DNA from: Butyrivibrio sp.
Lineage (GTDB): Bacteria > Bacillota > Clostridia > Lachnospirales > Lachnospiraceae
DNA: 64,000 nucleotides
Direction of reading: 5' to 3'
Assembly (NCBI GenBank): GCA_017535785.1
Contig: JAFXTN010000023.1
Location: 19,347-83,346 of the forward strand
The position numbers and the translations under genes were made by a program. The notes under the pieces were generated by a model that saw only the letters and a list, made by a program, of their open reading frames with translations, was not told the DNA's origin and searched no databases. Positions 43,772 through 52,372 of the stretch are shown piece after piece; position 1 is the stretch's first letter; every line of letters begins with the position of its first letter.

Positions 43772-44785
43772 ATGGCAGCGAAAACATCAGATTTTAAGGT
43801 AAAGCAAAAACAGCTCAATGATGATATCACATCGGGCAATCTAAAGCACTGTTACCTCGTATACGGCGAGGAGGCTTATCTGCGTCTTCAGAACAGAGAT
43901 AAGCTTGTAAAGGCGATGGGCGGTGACGCATCATCCATGAACTTTACCAGGTACGAGGGCGATGCTTGCGATCCTGCAGCCATCATAGACATGGCGGAGA
44001 CGATGCCTTTTTTGTCGGACAAAAGAGTCATCTTAGTTGAGAACAGCGGATTCTTTAAGAGCGGATGTCCCGAGCTTGCCGATTATTTAAAAGAACCTGC
44101 GGAGGCTGCTTACTTCATTTTTGTGGAAAAAGAAGTAGACAGGAGAAAAGATATATACAAGGCCGCTGCAAAGCTCGGACTTGATATAAACTGTGACGAG
44201 CAGGATGAAGACACTCTAAAGAGATGGATAGCTTCCAAATTCCGATCCGAGGGGAAAAATATATCGGCCGGAGCGGTGGCTTTTTTGATCGACAGAGTCG
44301 GAACGGACATGTCGAATATCAGCACGGAGATTGAAAAGCTTGTGTGCTACTGCATCGATAGGGATGAAGTTACTAGTGCCGATATCGAGGCTGTTTGCGC
44401 AAACTGGATCACCAGCAGGATATTTGCGATGACGGACGCCATTGTCGAGAAGAACAGGAAAAAGGCTATAGATCTGTACTATGACCTTCTTGCCCTAAAG
44501 GAGCCCCCCGCCAAGATACTTGCGCTTATAACAAGGCAGTTCAACCTTATGCTTCAGGTAAAAGAGATGGATGAGAACAGGAGGGATAGGGGAACAATTG
44601 CGAGTGCGGTCGGACTTATGCCGTTCCTTGTCGGAAAGTACGTTAACTGGGCCAAGAATTATTCTTACAAAGAACTCAAGAATGCTCTTGAGCTTTGTGC
44701 ATCCAATGACGAAGCGGTCAAGTCGGGAAAGCTTGATTACGTTATCAGCGTCGAGATAGTCATCATAGGCTGCACGGGAAAATGA
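43772..44785 (+). CDS. holA: DNA polymerase III subunit delta
   Basis: The delta subunit of the clamp loader (337 aa). N-terminal LKHCYLVYGEEAYLRLQNRDKL and the middle domains (ILVENSGFFKSG) fit HolA; the C-terminal collar domain contains KEPPAKILALITRQFNLML, a conserved segment. It is usually found just after comEC in Firmicutes, as here apart from the two minus-strand genes. GGAG is 11 nt upstream of the ATG. Confidence 0.93.
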   Translation: MAAKTSDFKVKQKQLNDDITSGNLKHCYLVYGEEAYLRLQNRDKLVKAMGGDASSMNFTRYEGDACDPAAIIDMAETMPFLSDKRVILVENSGFFKSGCPELADYLKEPAEAAYFIFVEKEVDRRKDIYKAAAKLGLDINCDEQDEDTLKRWIASKFRSEGKNISAGAVAFLIDRVGTDMSNISTEIEKLVCYCIDRDEVTSADIEAVCANWITSRIFAMTDAIVEKNRKKAIDLYYDLLALKEPPAKILALITRQFNLMLQVKEMDENRRDRGTIASAVGLMPFLVGKYVNWAKNYSYKELKNALELCASNDEAVKSGKLDYVISVEIVIIGCTGK

Positions 44786-44787
44786 GT

Positions 44788-44816
44788 TTGAAAAACATTA
44801 GCCCAAGGCTTATACT
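44788..44816 (+). promoter_or_regulatory. Promoter for the DUF1653-GT2 unit
   Basis: TTGAAA at 44788-44793 and TATACT at 44811-44816 have 17-nt spacing, directly after holA. Confidence 0.65.
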
Positions 44817-44850
44817 ATAAGTTGACTTTCTTGTCAGAAGGAGGAGTGTT

Positions 44851-45483
44851 TTGAACAGACCCAGACCACAGGAGATATACAGACATTTTAAAGGGAATAT
44901 GTATCAGGTGATCGCGATAGCAACCCATTCCGAGACACGTAAAGAGATGGTAGTTTATCAGGCTCTTTACGGGGATTACAGGTTCTACGTAAGACCGCTT
45001 GAGATGTTTGTATCGGAAGTCGATAGAGTAAAATATCCGGACGTAAAGCAGAAATATCGCTTTGAGAGAGTGGACGTTTCGGATAATAGCGCAGATAAGG
45101 AAGATGGCGCTGTTAAAGAAAATAACGCTGTTAAGGAAAATAACGTAGTTAAAGAAGATAACGCAAATAAGGAAGAGATCAGAAAGAGCTTTAGAAGTGA
45201 ACCTTACAAGCCATCTAAGGTCATGGAGAAGAGCGTAGACGAAGAGGCAGAGGATCTTAATCTCAATCCCCTTGTTATCAAGTTTCTTGACGCAGATCTT
45301 GCAGTTGAGAAAAATGATATCTTATCCAAGCTTCGTCCTATAATAACAAATGATATGATTGATATCATGGCTATGTCGCTTGGCGTAGTCGTTAAGGAAG
45401 GCGATGTGTACGACAGATACAACGATCTTCGTACTTGCCTTACAACAATGGAAAAATACGAGAGTACCAGATTAAGGAGTTAA
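44851..45483 (+). CDS. DUF1653 domain protein with a repeat linker
   Basis: The N-terminal ~75 residues (IYRHFKGNMYQVIAIATHSE and MVVYQALYGDYRFYVRPLEMF) are a clear DUF1653 beta domain. A repeated, hydrophilic linker follows (AVKENN, AVKENN, VVKEDN-type hexapeptides, about residues 90-112, encoded by near-identical 18-bp units). The C-terminal ~80 residues are helical (VIKFLDADLAVEKNDILSKL). The function is unknown. The TTG start has AGGAGG upstream. GT2 follows by 6 nt. Confidence 0.85.
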   Translation: MNRPRPQEIYRHFKGNMYQVIAIATHSETRKEMVVYQALYGDYRFYVRPLEMFVSEVDRVKYPDVKQKYRFERVDVSDNSADKEDGAVKENNAVKENNVVKEDNANKEEIRKSFRSEPYKPSKVMEKSVDEEAEDLNLNPLVIKFLDADLAVEKNDILSKLRPIITNDMIDIMAMSLGVVVKEGDVYDRYNDLRTCLTTMEKYESTRLRS

Positions 45484-45489
45484 TTAACT

Positions 45490-46515
45490 ATGAAATTACT
45501 TTCAATTGCGATTCCTTGCTACAATTCTGAAAGTTATATGGAGAAATGTATAGAGTCACTTTTGGTCGGCGGAGAAGACGTTGAGATCATCATCGTAGAC
45601 GACGGCTCCAAGGATAGAACAGCTCAGATCGCTGATGACTATGCAGCTAAGTATCCTACTATCGTAAAGGCTGTCCACAAGCCAAACGGTGGACACGGAA
45701 GCGCTGTAAACGCCGGTATTGAGAATGCGACAGGTCTTTTCTTTAAGGTAGTTGATTCGGATGACTGGGTAAAAGAGATCGCTTATCGCAAAATTTTATC
45801 GACACTTTCAGAACTTGCAGGCGGAGAGACACAGCTTGATCTTCTTATCAGCAACTTTGTATATAACAAGGTTGGAGAGAAGAGACATAAAGTAATGCGC
45901 TATGCCAACATGTTCCCTATCGAGGAGCTCTTTACATGGAAGGATGTCAAGAGAACACCCAAGGGACATTATCTTCTTATGCATTCCGTTATCTTCAGGA
46001 CAAAGCTCCTCAGAGAGTGCGGCCTTAAGCTTCCGGAGCACACATTCTATGTAGATAATATCTATGTTTTTAACCCGCTTCCATTCGTTAAGAACATGTA
46101 TTATCTCGATGTGAACTTTTATTATTACTACATCGGACGTGAGGATCAGTCTGTAAATCAGAAGATCATGCTCTCACGTATCGATCAGCAGCTCAGAGTA
46201 AATAAGCTCATGATCGATTACTATGTTGAGAACATCGGAATGATCCGCTCACAGTGCGAAAGACACAAGTATATGTTCAATTATCTTGAGATCATTACAG
46301 CAGTTTCTTCGGTTCTTCTTATTACTGAGGATACTCCGGAGAATCTTGCTAAGAGAAAAGAGCTTCTTGAATATATAAAAAATAAGAGCTTCTTGCTTTA
46401 TCTTAAGATTAGATATAGTATTGAAGGAACATATATATACTTACCCGGCAAAGGGGGAAGGAAGATAACACTCGCAGGCTATAAGCTTTTGCAGAAGATT
46501 TTCCATTTCAATTGA
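45490..46515 (+). CDS. Glycosyltransferase family 2
   Basis: A 341-aa inverting GT-A enzyme. The nucleotide-sugar site has LSIAIPCYNSESYMEKCIES, IIIVDDGSKDRTAQIA, KPNGGHGSAVNAGIENA and the metal motif VDSDD. The C-terminal part has no strong membrane helix. It may transfer a sugar to a lipid or wall polymer. The PAP2-like gene follows after 32 nt, consistent with a lipid-linked process. Confidence 0.92.
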   Translation: MKLLSIAIPCYNSESYMEKCIESLLVGGEDVEIIIVDDGSKDRTAQIADDYAAKYPTIVKAVHKPNGGHGSAVNAGIENATGLFFKVVDSDDWVKEIAYRKILSTLSELAGGETQLDLLISNFVYNKVGEKRHKVMRYANMFPIEELFTWKDVKRTPKGHYLLMHSVIFRTKLLRECGLKLPEHTFYVDNIYVFNPLPFVKNMYYLDVNFYYYYIGREDQSVNQKIMLSRIDQQLRVNKLMIDYYVENIGMIRSQCERHKYMFNYLEIITAVSSVLLITEDTPENLAKRKELLEYIKNKSFLLYLKIRYSIEGTYIYLPGKGGRKITLAGYKLLQKIFHFN

Positions 46516-46547
46516 CGGGGCGCTTTTACAGAATTAGGGGAAAAGAT

Positions 46548-47225
46548 ATGAAAGGAAAAATAAAGGTAAGAGAAATTTTTAGGTTGTCCTTACCGATACT
46601 TATGTATTTGCCGATTTACGGCATTTGGTTCAGCCTATTGGAGAAACACAGATTTTCACATTACGCACTTATCCATACAACATTGGATGATAAGATCCCA
46701 TTTTGCGAAGTATTTATTATTCCGTATGTTTTGTGGTTCTTATATGTTTCGGGGACTGTGTTGTACTTTTTGTTTAACATGGATGTAGAGGATTACTTCA
46801 AGGATTTTATGTTCCTTGTGACAGGAATGACATTGTTCCTCCTTATTTCAACGGTATTCCCGAACATGCATCAGCTTAGACCCGCGGTTATGCCAAGAGA
46901 TAACATATTTACTCATATGATCGCCAATTTATACAAGGCAGATACGCCGACCAATCTTTGGCCGAGTATCCATGTGTATAATTCGATCGGTACGATGATC
47001 GCGGTCCGTCACAGCAAGAGGATCAAGAAAGCAGGAAAGATATTCAGCGACATCTTGGGCGTATCGATAATCTTATCGACAATGTTTATCAAGCAGCATT
47101 CGATCTACGATGTGCTCACGGCTATCTTTATGGCTGTTATCTTTTATCTTGTATTCTATCACTCAACTGTTGTTGAGATCTTTTGCAAGAAAAGAGAAGA
47201 GAAGCTTGCCTTTAGGTATGAATGA
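46548..47225 (+). CDS. PAP2-superfamily membrane phosphatase-like protein
   Basis: A 225-aa membrane protein with about six hydrophobic segments. The second and third PAP2 signature parts are visible: WPSIHVYNSIG (PSxH) and STMFIKQHSIYDVLTA (SxxxxxxHxxxxD). The first signature (KxxxxxxRP) may be LRPAVMPRD in a modified form, so activity is likely but not certain. It could dephosphorylate a lipid carrier. ATG 46548 has AGGGGAAAA upstream. Confidence 0.82.
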   Translation: MKGKIKVREIFRLSLPILMYLPIYGIWFSLLEKHRFSHYALIHTTLDDKIPFCEVFIIPYVLWFLYVSGTVLYFLFNMDVEDYFKDFMFLVTGMTLFLLISTVFPNMHQLRPAVMPRDNIFTHMIANLYKADTPTNLWPSIHVYNSIGTMIAVRHSKRIKKAGKIFSDILGVSIILSTMFIKQHSIYDVLTAIFMAVIFYLVFYHSTVVEIFCKKREEKLAFRYE

Positions 47226-47236
47226 TATCAAAAATA

Positions 47237-47272
47237 TAGCGGTCTGCAGTTAAATCTGCAGGCCGCTTTTTA
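47237..47272. terminator. Bidirectional terminator between PAP2 and lipid kinase genes
   Basis: AGCGGTCTGCAG and CTGCAGGCCGCT pair around TTAAAT, with TTTTT on the plus side and an A/T tail for the minus strand. Confidence 0.9.
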
Positions 47273-47291
47273 ATGCTCAAAATAATATTAT

Positions 47292-48266
47292 TCAGTTCAT
47301 GAGCTGTAATTTCTGTTGTAGACATTCAAGAGTGATATTATCTGATTTTACCGAAACCTCTCCGTCTGTGTGAACCCACATGGGTATCATTGTCTTTACG
47401 GTAAACTTTGAAGTCCTGTATTTGTAAACACCCTTAAATATATAGTGGAATCCGAATATGGCAAAAGGAAGAGCTAAGAACATCTTGGCTCTCGGAAGGT
47501 CTCCTACAACGCACAGATCAAAAAGACCGTCCGTAAGATCTGCCTTAGGAGCAAATCTGAATCCGCCGCCTTCGTGGTGATGGATCATGGCGGTTATCAG
47601 CATAAAGTGAGACAAGTGAAGCGTTTTGCCGTTTTCAAATTCTATATCGCATGGTATTTTATCGGCTTTTATAAGCTGTTTTATAGCGATAGTGCCGTAT
47701 GTCAGCTTTCCGAGACCGATCTTATTAAGGAAATTCTTGGTTCCCGAAGAAAGAGCTTCCTCACATACCGCAGCATCAAAGCCTATTCCCGAGCTTACAT
47801 CAAAATAGCGGACATTGCTTATCTCTTCGCTGTGAAGCCTGGACATGGGAACTGTCTTGGAATTATATGTCAGCTTTCCGATATCAAGAGTCCGCACCAC
47901 ATTGCCTGCGGCGATCCTCTCAAGAAGCTCATCAAAGTCCTTGGGATACGATAGGTCTCTGACGAAGTCGTTACTGGATCCTATCGGAATGAAACCTAAT
48001 ATTATCTTGTCGAAATAGTCATGGATTCCGTTGATAGCTTCATTCAAGGTACCGTCTCCGCCAAGAACGATGACTCTTACGGGATATTCCATATTATCAG
48101 GGGCATTTATCGTGAGCTTTTCCATGAGAGCCGTTGCGTCTCCGGGGCCTTTCGTATATGCCGCTTTATAGTCGATGGAAGCGGAGATGAGTTTGTTTTC
48201 AAGCCTCTCACAGATTTCTTTTCCCTTGCCGGAACGGGCTGATGGATTAACGATGCAGTAGTACAT
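47292..48266 (-). CDS. Diacylglycerol/lipid kinase family protein (YegS/BmrU-like)
   Basis: A 324-aa lipid kinase. The N-terminal YCIVNPSARSGKGKEICERL and VIVLGGDGTLNEAINGIHDY are the DAGK nucleotide motifs; LGFIPIGSSNDFVRDL follows, with the C-terminal SIGFDAAV-type segment (SSGIGFDAAVCEEAL). It phosphorylates a diacylglycerol or related lipid in the membrane. The ATG at 48266 has AGAGGA upstream; earlier in-frame codons lack a ribosome site. Confidence 0.9.
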   Translation of the reverse strand: MYYCIVNPSARSGKGKEICERLENKLISASIDYKAAYTKGPGDATALMEKLTINAPDNMEYPVRVIVLGGDGTLNEAINGIHDYFDKIILGFIPIGSSNDFVRDLSYPKDFDELLERIAAGNVVRTLDIGKLTYNSKTVPMSRLHSEEISNVRYFDVSSGIGFDAAVCEEALSSGTKNFLNKIGLGKLTYGTIAIKQLIKADKIPCDIEFENGKTLHLSHFMLITAMIHHHEGGGFRFAPKADLTDGLFDLCVVGDLPRAKMFLALPFAIFGFHYIFKGVYKYRTSKFTVKTMIPMWVHTDGEVSVKSDNITLECLQQKLQLMN

Positions 48267-48400
48267 AAGATTCCTCTGTTTTTTATTTTGAATAATCGAA
48301 AATATTATAGCATTTTTTGTCGTTGTGTGGTACGATATGCAAGATGTTTGCTTTAATGCATTAAATTGACGAATTATCATTAATTTTTGGAGGAGCTAAG

Positions 48401-49639
48401 ATGTATTCATTGGAAGAAGTTAAGAAAATCGATCCCGAAATCGCTTCCCTTATCGAAGCAGAGGTTGAGCGTCAGAACAACCACATTGAGCTTATTGCTT
48501 CAGAGAACTGGACCAGCAAAGCTGTTATGGCAGCTATGGGCAGCCCTCTTACCAACAAGTATGCAGAGGGACTTCCGGGTAAAAGATATTACGGCGGATG
48601 CCACGTAGTTGACGAAGTAGAGAAGCTTGCAATTGAGAGAGCGAAAGAACTCTTCCACTGTGATTATGCCAACGTGCAGCCTCACTCAGGTGCACAGGCT
48701 AACCTCGCTGTACAGTTTGCACTTTTACAGCCCGGTGATACTATCATGGGTATGAATCTTAGCCAGGGCGGACACCTTACACACGGAAGTCCGGCCAATA
48801 TATCAGGAACATATTTCAAGGTTATTCCTTACGGTGTAGATGAGAACGGTGTACTTGATTACGATGAGATGTACAAGCTCGCTGTTGAGAATAAGCCCAA
48901 GCTCATCATCGCAGGTGCTTCTGCATACTGCAGAACAATTGATTTCAAGAAATTCAGAGAGGCTGCCGATGCATGCGGAGCAATCCTCATGGTAGATATG
49001 GCTCATATCGCAGGACTTGTTGCTGCAGGCGTTCATCCCAGCCCATTCCCTTATGCTGATGTTGTTACAACAACAACTCACAAGACACTCAGAGGACCCA
49101 GAGGAGGACTTATCCTTTGGAACCAGTCAGCTCAGGATAAGTTCAAGATCAACAAGGCTGTATTCCCCGGAATCCAGGGCGGCCCTCTTGAGCACGTTAT
49201 CGCTGCTAAGGCTGTTTGCTTTAAAGAAGCTCTTTCACCTGAGTTCACACAGTATGCCAAGAACGTTGTTGACAACGCCAAGGCTCTTTGCGACGGTCTC
49301 ATGAAGAGAGGCGTACAGATCGTATCAGGCGGTACAGACAATCATCTTATGCTTGTAGATCTCACAAACTTCGGTCTTACAGGTAAAGAGGTTGAGGCAT
49401 GGCTTGATGATGCTCACATCACAGCTAATAAGAATACTATTCCTAACGAGCAGCAGTCTCCTTTCGTTACAAGCGGTATCCGTCTCGGAACACCTGCCGT
49501 AACAACAAGAGGCATGAATACAGAAGATATGGATCAGATTGCTGAGGCGATCGCTGTTGTTATCAAGAACAAGGGCGAGAAGAACGATGAGGCTCGCGCT
49601 ATCATCAAGAAGCTCACAGACAAGTATCCTCTTGATTGA
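48401..49639 (+). CDS. glyA: Serine hydroxymethyltransferase
   Basis: Converts serine and tetrahydrofolate to glycine and methylene-tetrahydrofolate. The PLP Lys is in [17 protein letters not shown]-terminal [12 protein letters not shown] and [13 protein letters not shown] are conserved, as is [14 protein letters not shown]. Length 412 aa is normal. TTGGAGGAG precedes the ATG. A strong terminator follows, then an ncRNA gene. Confidence 0.97.
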   Translation: MYSLEEVKKIDPEIASLIEAEVERQNNHIELIASENWTSKAVMAAMGSPLTNKYAEGLPGKRYYGGCHVVDEVEKLAIERAKELFHCDYANVQPHSGAQANLAVQFALLQPGDTIMGMNLSQGGHLTHGSPANISGTYFKVIPYGVDENGVLDYDEMYKLAVENKPKLIIAGASAYCRTIDFKKFREAADACGAILMVDMAHIAGLVAAGVHPSPFPYADVVTTTTHKTLRGPRGGLILWNQSAQDKFKINKAVFPGIQGGPLEHVIAAKAVCFKEALSPEFTQYAKNVVDNAKALCDGLMKRGVQIVSGGTDNHLMLVDLTNFGLTGKEVEAWLDDAHITANKNTIPNEQQSPFVTSGIRLGTPAVTTRGMNTEDMDQIAEAIAVVIKNKGEKNDEARAIIKKLTDKYPLD

Positions 49640-49685
49640 TCTTCTAATTTTCTATTAGAACAGAAAGATTTCAGTAAATAATTTT

Positions 49686-49733
49686 AAGGCAAAATTGTTC
49701 GCATATTAAATGTGTGACAATTTTGCCTTTTAT
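49686..49733 (+). terminator. Terminator after glyA
   Basis: AAGGCAAAATTGT and ACAATTTTGCCTT form a perfect 13-bp stem, followed by TTTATTTTT. Confidence 0.95.
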
Positions 49734-49878
49734 TTTTCACGATATTACTGATCTCTTTTTTGCCCAAATAGAATATGCAGAATTGATTGAAATGCACATA
49801 CAATTATGAAAATACACAGATTATTTTACAATTATAAACTAATTATTCAAAATAAATAAAGTTTTTGGGTAAAATGTA
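49734..49878. other. AT-rich spacer
   Basis: Very AT-rich sequence between the glyA terminator and the next promoter. I see no gene, repeat or clear operator in it. Confidence 0.6.
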
Positions 49879-49907
49879 TTGACAAATCAGAAGCCCATAA
49901 ATATAAT
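49879..49907 (+). promoter_or_regulatory. Consensus promoter for the ncRNA gene
   Basis: A perfect TTGACA (49879-49884) and perfect TATAAT (49902-49907) are exactly 17 nt apart. This is the best promoter in the window. Predicted start is near 49914. Confidence 0.85.
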
Positions 49908-49913
49908 TAAATC

Positions 49914-50288
49914 AGATAAAGGGATTAAGAAAATATAAAAATACTTCTCTCGGATCGGTTATAGGAGAGAAAGAAAGGCAGGTACACTCCAAAGGGACAT
50001 TTAGTTTAAATCTTTAAGGAAAGGATGGTACAGACCACCGGAAATTTTTAGTATTTAACTAAACTAATCGTTTTATCTAAGATGTAGAAAAACAGCATTT
50101 CCTGTACATGAAAAGTGGTTATGACAATATCAGTATCTTGCAACCACAGCATACGAGTGCAAATGTTAATGGAAAGATATGCTGAGAGTTTAGGAGGACG
50201 GTCCGTTGGACGAAGAAATATTTTTTGAAGATAAGTACTCGGTGTAAGGGCAGAAGTAGGTAATATAGATGAAGCTTCTGCCCTTTTG
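49914..50288 (+). ncRNA. Structured RNA gene of unknown class (~375 nt)
   Basis: Between a consensus promoter and a strong terminator I find no plausible coding region but several stems. Seven-bp TTCTCTC/GAGAGAA pair at 49945-49951 and 49965-49971. TTAGTTTA/TAAACTAA pair at 50001-50008 and 50060-50067. GTGGTT/AACCAC pair at 50115-50120 and 50142-50147. CAGCATA/TATGCTG pair at 50147-50153 and 50178-50184. GC-rich islands (GGTACACTCCAAAGGGAC, GGATGGTACAGACCACC) stand out from the AT-rich background. RNase P, tmRNA and SRP RNA signatures are missing. Length exceeds typical 6S RNA. The exact class cannot be told by eye; raiA, ROOL-like and OLE-like ornate RNAs should be tested. Confidence 0.7.
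50246..50287 (+). terminator. Terminator of the ncRNA
   Basis: AAGGGCAGAAG (50246-50256) and CTTCTGCCCTT (50275-50285) form a perfect 11-bp stem, followed by TTTT and a second T-run at 50294-50302. Confidence 0.9.
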
Positions 50289-50345
50289 TTATGCCCTTTT
50301 TTATGATAAAATAGGTTGAAAAATATTGTGGCATACGGGGAAGAT

Positions 50346-51635
50346 ATGAGTAAATTTGATGAGCAGGATTTTGATGAAAAGAGACTGGCACGCAGGCAAC
50401 GTAGGAAGAAGAGTCAGGTAACGGCTTTTGTTATTCTGGCACTTTTTATTTTACTTATTGCGGGAGTGGCAGTTTTTTGTGTATATACGATAAAAGATCT
50501 GTTGAATATACCCGGTTCAAGTAAGGAAGCGCAGGAGGCTGCGGCTACTGAGGGAACCTCCGAGGAAGTTAGTATAGAGACTCCCGAGACCATAGATACT
50601 GAGCCGGAGGAGATGACTGAAGAAGATATACTTAATGAAGTGGTAGACGGCTGTGTAGCGGAGCTTTCTATTGAAGATAAGGTTGCGGGGCTGTTTATCG
50701 TAACGCCTGAGCAACTCACCGGTGTGGCTACTGCCGTTAAAGCCGGAAGCGGAACACAGGATGCGCTTTCCAAGTATGCAGTAGGTGGTGTGACTTATTT
50801 TGCCAAGAATATCAAGGATGAGAGTCAGATCACAGAGATGCTCAGTACTACAGAATCTATGAGTAAATATCCTATTTTTACGATCGTATCCGACGAGGGT
50901 AAAAAGGGTGGTGTCACTTCAACGATCAGCATCGAAGGAATAACAGATGTTACCGATCCGGATACCGCCGGTGCTACATCTAAGGCACTTGGAGAAAAGC
51001 TTTTTTCATATGGTTTTAATTTGGATATCGCGCCCAGTGTCGATCTTAGCGATAAGGGGCTTTACGGAAGCGATGCCGGTAGCGTTAAGGGTATAGCTGC
51101 TTCTTTTGCCTCCGGAATGAAAGAGAGCGGAGTTGATGTTTGCGTCAATTCTTTCCCTCTCATGACAGATACTACGGCAGGTCTTACTGCCATAGACAAG
51201 AGCAAGGACGATCTTGTTGCCAACGAGTATGAGATCTTCAAAGAGATCATAAGTAATAGCAGTCCTGCGGCTGTTATGATGTCAAACGCTTCGTTTGAGA
51301 ATGCTGCGGGCGACAATACACCGGCTTCTTTGTCTTCCGTTATGATAGGTGATGAGCTCAGAAACGAGCTTGGCTTTGACGGAGTGGTAATAACAGGACC
51401 TCTCAATGAAGCTTCTATAACGGAGTATTATACATCTTCGGAAGCTGCGATAAATGCCGTAAAAGCGGGCGCTGACATGATCTATCTGCCTGAGAATTTC
51501 GAGGAAGCTTACAACGGTCTTCTTGAAGCCGTTAACAGCGGAAGTATCGAAGAGAGCAGACTCGATGAGTCGCTTAAGCGCATTTACAAGGTTAAATATG
51601 CCAACAAGGCAATGGAAATAATAGATAACAATTAA
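50346..51635 (+). CDS. Membrane-anchored GH3-like protein lacking catalytic residues
   Basis: A 429-aa protein with a basic cytosolic N-terminus, one membrane helix (VTAFVILALFILLIAGVAVF, ~24-43), an acidic linker and an extracellular GH3 (NagZ-like) domain from ~residue 105 (LSIEDKVAGLFIVTPEQL). The fold is clear (GGVTYFAKNI, GFNLDIAPSVD, GFDGVVITG, AVKAGADMIYLPENFEEAY). The conserved KHFPGHG loop is replaced by VNSFPLMTDTTAG, and the position of the nucleophile Asp (SDDL in active enzymes) reads TGPL. It should be inactive as a hydrolase and may bind glycan. ATG 50346 has GGGGA upstream. VTC follows after 11 nt. Confidence 0.85.
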   Translation: MSKFDEQDFDEKRLARRQRRKKSQVTAFVILALFILLIAGVAVFCVYTIKDLLNIPGSSKEAQEAAATEGTSEEVSIETPETIDTEPEEMTEEDILNEVVDGCVAELSIEDKVAGLFIVTPEQLTGVATAVKAGSGTQDALSKYAVGGVTYFAKNIKDESQITEMLSTTESMSKYPIFTIVSDEGKKGGVTSTISIEGITDVTDPDTAGATSKALGEKLFSYGFNLDIAPSVDLSDKGLYGSDAGSVKGIAASFASGMKESGVDVCVNSFPLMTDTTAGLTAIDKSKDDLVANEYEIFKEIISNSSPAAVMMSNASFENAAGDNTPASLSSVMIGDELRNELGFDGVVITGPLNEASITEYYTSSEAAINAVKAGADMIYLPENFEEAYNGLLEAVNSGSIEESRLDESLKRIYKVKYANKAMEIIDNN

Positions 51636-51646
51636 AAGAGGGATAT

Positions 51647-52372
51647 ATGCGACAATTCAGAAATGAATGGAAATATCTCATAAGCTACAGTGAGTACGAG
51701 ACGCTGAAATGTCAGATGAGGCCTTTTTTTCATCTTGACCCCAATGCTACTGATGACGGTTATCTGATCCGAAGTCTTTATTTTGACGATCTTTGGAATT
51801 CAGCATATGAGGAGAAGGAATGCGGCGTGTATTTCAGAAAGAAATACCGTATCAGGATCTATAATTTCTCCGACACGAGCATCAAGCTTGAGAGAAAGCT
51901 CAAGCAGGGCAGTTACATTTACAAGGAATCGGCATCGCTCACCAGAGATGAGGTATACAAGATCTTAGACGGCGATTATGAATTTCTTTTGCACTCTGAC
52001 AATAATCTGTGCAGAGAGTTTTATTATGAGTGTATGAGCAACATGATGAGACCGAGAGTCATAGTTGATTATGACAGAACTCCGTTTATAATGGATGCGG
52101 GAACTGTCAGGATAACTTTTGACAAAAAAGTAAGAGCGGCAGTGGGAGGCTTTGATATCTTTGATGATACGCTCCCGACATTATCGGCGCTTCCGTCCGA
52201 CAAGCTTATCATGGAGATAAAGTACACGGAATTTTTACCTAAGATAGTAAAGGAACTGGCTCCTCCTTCGAGAAGTGAATTCGTGGCAGCCTCAAAATAT
52301 GTTCTTTGCTGTGATAAAACCAAATATTTATTTGAAAATAACTATTATGCAGACGAGAGGAGTCTTATATGA
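51647..52372 (+). CDS. VTC-domain polyphosphate polymerase-like protein
   Basis: A 241-aa protein of the VTC/TTM superfamily, which in yeast makes polyphosphate from ATP. The tunnel strands are visible: RQFRNEWKYLISYSEY at the start, YLIRSLYFDD, YRIRIYNFSDTSIKLERKLKQ, RVIVDYDRTPFIM and IMEIKYTEF. Paired Glu/Lys/Arg residues line the tunnel as the family expects. No membrane helix is present; the following DUF4956 protein can provide the membrane partner. AAAGAGGG precedes the ATG. Confidence 0.9.
   Translation: MRQFRNEWKYLISYSEYETLKCQMRPFFHLDPNATDDGYLIRSLYFDDLWNSAYEEKECGVYFRKKYRIRIYNFSDTSIKLERKLKQGSYIYKESASLTRDEVYKILDGDYEFLLHSDNNLCREFYYECMSNMMRPRVIVDYDRTPFIMDAGTVRITFDKKVRAAVGGFDIFDDTLPTLSALPSDKLIMEIKYTEFLPKIVKELAPPSRSEFVAASKYVLCCDKTKYLFENNYYADERSLI

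Noticed and set aside
49914-50288. T-box or other riboswitch for the downstream gene
   Set aside because: The terminator is followed by a separate gene start with its own ribosome site 60 nt away. GGATGGTACAGACCACC only vaguely resembles a T-box, and no specifier loop was found.
49914-50288. RNase P RNA or tmRNA
   Set aside because: The conserved GAGGAAAGTCC and ACAGAA blocks of RNase P and the tRNA-like ends and tag frame of tmRNA are absent.
50119-50391. 90-codon minus-strand open frame across the ncRNA region
   Set aside because: No ribosome site, unusual composition, and it runs antisense through a strong terminator; the plus-strand promoter and stems explain the region better.
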